In this document: piece by piece, positions 60,403-64,000 of the stretch | Layout: each line of letters opens with the position of its first letter | Numbering within the stretch: position 1 is the first letter of the stretch | NCBI GenBank assembly: GCA_037176845.1 | Contig: JAYKXP010000035.1 | Location: 1-64,000 of the forward strand | Origin: Paramarasmius palmivorus | Taxonomy: Eukaryota > Basidiomycota > Agaricomycetes > Agaricales > Marasmiaceae | DNA: 64,000 nt | Reading direction: 5' to 3' | Notes under the pieces: generated by a model | Database searches by the model: none | Seen by the model: the letters and a program-made list of their open reading frames with translations, nothing else | What the model was told of the DNA's origin: nothing | Position numbers and translations under genes: made by a program

Positions 60403-62526
60403 CTATGGTGTAAGGGCGGCCACATGGACTGCAAGCCTACATTCATCCCATTCCTCGGCCCAGACACGCCAATCGATGGTATCGCGTCTAACCGTCTCCA
60501 GATCTTGAACAGGTACATGGAACACGCATACTGTGCGCACAGCAGCAACGGCAGTATCGTACTGAAACGTAACATCGAACTGCATAGCGTCAGTATCACA
60601 TCATGGTGTATAAACAGAAACACCCACATCAACCTCATCCTCTTCCCAAAGTCCAGACCAGGCCACATCATTGAGACATCGAAGAATTGCAGATACAAGA
60701 AACGCAGAGGGCGAATGCGAGGCCAACTGCCCGACAGGACAGCACTCCTTCGAGCGCTCGAACGCGTGTCTTAACTTCTCCATGACAACTCCACGACGAT
60801 GCGCTGCCTCCATAAGAGGATACAAGCCTTTAAGATAATCAACGACGACAGCATCCGGCGAATAAGGAGGAACAGGGTCTCTAAAAACAAAAGATCAACA
60901 GGGATACAAAAAACGAAACCCAAAGACATACATATGAGTACACCCATTGAATCCGTGGGTGTAATACCACACATCTTGACTGCCCCACGAAGTACTACCA
61001 CAGAAGATCAGCAAAAGCCTGACACCAAAAGCAACGACCATATCAGAAGAAACGTACTCAGAGAAAACGATGGAAGTATCCGATCCGCTCTCAGATGGGT
61101 CATCACTTTCCATCAATGTCGATGAAGTCATATCAGACACGGGCGGCACATCAAGACCGCCTCTGCCAGCAGACGCGAAAGTCAGAGCGTCCGAAGGTGC
61201 TTCCTCCGAACCAAAAGTGGCTGAGGAAGCGGGTGTCGCACTGCAGGTACTATCCAGTGCATGAAGAGAACCACCCCGGACATCAGGCCCAACGACATCC
61301 TCCGTGACCGGGTCCTCCAACAACACGACACGACACTGTGGGTTTTCAAAGCAAGGATGATCCCTCACAGCATGTTCAGCCGATGGATGAACAAAATAAG
61401 ACCTGGCGAAATATTCCCGGTCCAGCCTAGAAACGGACAGACAAACGTGCTCAGGATCCAGACAACGGAGACTCCAGGAAGTGACGGCAAGTGAATCGTA
61501 CAATCTGGAAGCATTGGGCATCCCCTTCAATGGAGTAAAGCGTACCACCCAGCTGTGCCCGTCACCAAACCAGCGAATCTTTGTCGACAACTCGGAGTCG
61601 CACCCAAGGTACAGCTGAGCAGTGAGCATACTGAGAGACCGCCATCCTCTGCGCTCGTACTTGAAACGAGCGGCCTCGACCGCTAAAGTGTCCCGTTTAA
61701 GATACAAAGCGCGGTGCTCAACGAACGAGGTCCACGGATACAGTGAAACGACCTCCGTAGCCGTGGCGACGTTCAGAACCAGCGCTAACAGAAAAACAAA
61801 AGAAACTATCAGCAAAGACGACACCATAATCAAGAGGTAAAACAAGGCAAAGAGACGAAGGATACAAAATAACGAAACTCACTAGAATAAAACCCCAAAA
61901 TCACAGCAATAGGTTCCTGACAAACAGCAACAATCTGAACTTTGGGCCCGCCCTTCTTGCAGAAATTGAAGACACCGGCAATGCCACACATCTCATAACG
62001 ATCCGCAACAGTCCCTGTGTTAGGGCGCGCCTTCATGAACTCGTCCGTAATCGCTTCAACGAAAGTCGAAGGCTGAGCCTCCGACCTAAGCCTCTTGCGA
62101 ATGAAAACAGTAGTGAGGGGAACAAATGAATAGCCCTGCTTCATCAGAAACTGACCCACAAGCAACGCCCACTGTTTCCCCACGAATACATCCAGATCCG
62201 AAGGGCGGAAGCGGGCGCGCGAAAGATAGGATACCACCGCCGATCCAGAGACCAAAGCACCGGTGAGGAGCTGTAGACGACGAAACTCTGCGATAGCGTC
62301 CTGTGAGTGGAAGAAAGCACCGTAAAGCTTGCCCAATCCAAAGTAGACTTGCTCGTAAAAGACTACCTCATTACGAACGCCTCGAGATACCCTTTTCAAC
62401 CTGGCCAGGACTTCCGGGGATACAATGTGAAAGAACACATGTTGAACAACACGAAGGCTACACCCGTCATAGTCAGCACATTTCTTTCTTGAAAATTCCA
62501 ACTCACAGTATAGAGAAGCGATCCAT
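60403..62526 (-). CDS. F-box-like/nucleotidyltransferase-fold protein (copy N3)
   Basis: Exons from the start are 62507-62526 (20 nt, MDRFSIL), 61883-62457, 60932-61784, 60628-60880 and 60403-60579, giving 625 residues. The F-box-like region (LRVVQHVFFHIVSPEVLARLK) is clearer than in N2. The motif SGSAVVSYLSRARFRPSDLDVF keeps GS and DLD. Then come VQIVAVCQEPIAVILGF, LNVATATEVVSLYPWTSF, an acidic Ser/Thr-rich linker, and the C-terminal domain (VVDYLKGLYPLM; FDVTFQYDTA). The exon starting at 60880 has no ATG of its own and begins at a splice acceptor, proving that the C-terminal domain belongs to this gene. The donor after EEDEVD is chosen over an alternative six bases upstream. It lies head-to-tail with N2, 204 bp apart. 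Confidence 0.8.
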
Positions 62527-63130
62527 CGGTCGCTGATCGACCACAGGAGGCGATCCTTTATAGCAAAACAAAGTCAAGAAAGCGAACAAGAACAGCGGCC
62601 AAAGACACACCTTAACTGACACCCTCACGCGCGAACACCGAGCAGTAGTCGCCGAGCATTTCAACAGTTCAGAAGAGGCGACGAAACGGGAGATAAAAGA
62701 CGGAAAAGAGCGGACCACGAGGCTACCATAAGGTCACTCTCAAACAAGGTGAGAGCGTGACAGCATTCCCACACAGCCTTCACTGGCACGCGATGACAAC
62801 GTAAAGGTCAGTACACGTTCGTTTCAATAAATTCATGCTTTCCTCCATGAAAGCCTTGATCCGGTGTACACGACAAGCAATCCTAACAGGATTTGCCACC
62901 GTCGTCATCGGTACCTACAACATTTAAAAATGACAAACAGACTTAAAACATAGACAGGCAAGTAAAGCATCTGAAGAAGACAACGAATTTGGAGGGTAAT
63001 TAGAACATGACGGTAATGTACTGCACTATACCTCATCGCCGTACAAAACTTAGGAAAGGCAGTAACCTGTAAACAAGGTATCGAGGGGCAAAGAGGAAAA
63101 AAGGGGCGCGGGAAAAAGGACCGTGGGAGG
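62527..63130. other. 5' flank of N3, no separate gene supported
   Basis: A minus-strand frame at 62503-62718 could supply an upstream leader exon (CSATTAR...SVK/GTGTGT...CTATAAAG) to N3, but N2 has no equivalent directly upstream. The rest is A-rich and non-coding. Confidence 0.4.
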
Positions 63131-64000
63131 AATTGTCGAATAGCAAGCAAAATCGGAGCGAAAATGTCACCATAAAGAACGATTCTCCATTAACATTCCG
63201 AACTCGTAACAAGAGATCTCTTTGGATGGACTTATATGTCAATCAAGTATTGATCAATCATGTCAGAAAAATGTTGTCTCCTTCGGCTTCATGCACTGAT
63301 ACAGCCAATCTCAGAGCACAATTCATCGTCTCGGCATATCACGGATATGGATGGATACTAAACAAGGTGTGCTTTGCATCGGTCCCGAAGGTCCAGACGT
63401 CCCATTTTGGCCCACGACGGCTACCCAACATGCTATCACCAATGCTCCCCTCACTGTTGATATGTTACACGGTGATACGTTCATCAGTTTCTTTCGCCGA
63501 TATGGATCAAACGTCGACACGATGGTCCTGGATTTTGCCTCCAAACTTCGGAACTGGCTACCAGATCTTAGCTTCCGTGAATATTTTCAGGAGCGCAAAG
63601 ATACAGAAGTCGGTACCATAGATATCGACGTGGATGAGATCCGTTTCGATACAATCTACTCGTCATTATTCCAACCTATTGCAAGATGTCCCCGAGGATC
63701 TTGTAATCCGCAATGGAAAGTACATGGAACACTTGGCCTAGATTTTGACAAAGTAATATCAGGAGGATTGTTGCGGTAAGCATATTAATGAACTGCGCCC
63801 TGGTACGTTACTAAACAACTTTCTAAGGTTAAGGCTGATCCTTGCAGCTCCGAACGGCGATCTCTTGATCTCGCTCGGGTTTGACAGAGAGAACATGTTA
63901 TCGAAGGCATGGTTATCACAGTCATCCTGTTTTTGCGATACTCTTGAGACTACGCATGAAAGCTTCGGTATGACTGCTTTCACTAAAGAGTTGTCGATAC
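63130..64000 (+). pseudogene. K-family long-form fragment, 5'-decayed, runs off right edge (copy K7)
   Basis: Exons about 63177-63261, 63315-63775 and 63828-63967 match K5 exons 4-6: LWMDLYVNQVLIN, IWMDTKQGVLCIGPEGP, LTVDMLHGDTFISFFRRYG, and RLILAAPNGDLLI...KAWLSQSS. The N-lobe part upstream is unrecognisable apart from a faint trace of exon 3 (CAAAATCGGAGCGAAAATG), and the first matched exon contains an in-frame stop if read from the family splice acceptor. The 3' end lies beyond the window. The downstream exons are well preserved, so either decay is recent or a different upstream exon is used. Confidence 0.6.

Overview
The window is nuclear DNA from a fungus, almost certainly an Agaricomycete (mushroom-forming basidiomycete). 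The evidence is the many 46-60 bp GT-AG introns, TATA boxes 70-150 bp upstream of start codons, and gene families typical of that class: a FunK1 protein kinase, F-box/nucleotidyltransferase-fold proteins, a large family with a degenerate kinase N-lobe, and a MYND-finger protein. There are no bacterial features. No tRNA, rRNA or CRISPR array was seen. Exon structures below were read by eye from splice signals, frame continuity and paralogue comparison.

1-10.6 kb: mostly non-coding or degraded sequence, with suspect homopolymer blocks (poly-G 733-964, poly-C 2447-2462, poly-A 3833-3852). The one good gene is a divergent nucleotidyltransferase-fold protein at 4142-5835.

10.6-30 kb: a large mobile-element island. 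A roughly 10 kb Mutator-like (MULE) element (about 15.1-25.3 kb) carries a multi-domain transposase on the minus strand (18705-24504) and an unknown companion gene on the plus strand (15407-17604). The two genes converge on a nested palindromic repeat array (17593-18655). The element lies between the arms of an older inverted duplication (about 10.6-14.15 and 26.88-29.96 kb), whose former genes are decayed.

30-41 kb: three copies of a kinase-N-lobe-like family (here 'K family') on the minus strand; one is clearly broken and one doubtful. They are followed by a FunK1 kinase at 38607-41207.

41-46 kb: three intact copies and one truncated copy of a 92-93 residue protein of unknown function ('S family'), with shared promoter blocks.

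46-55.4 kb: K-family genes on the plus strand. One has a 266 bp TA-flanked MITE inside an intron. One full-length gene ends in a cysteine-rich, Zn2Cys6-like tail. One is a frameshifted chimera between a K-family gene and the 3' half of a nucleotidyltransferase-family gene.

55.5-64 kb: a MYND-finger gene and two complete F-box/nucleotidyltransferase genes, all on the minus strand, then a decayed K-family fragment that runs off the right edge.

The region reads as a fast-evolving subtelomere-like or accessory island in which repeat families and lineage-expanded signalling-like gene families have been duplicated, inverted, fused and broken.
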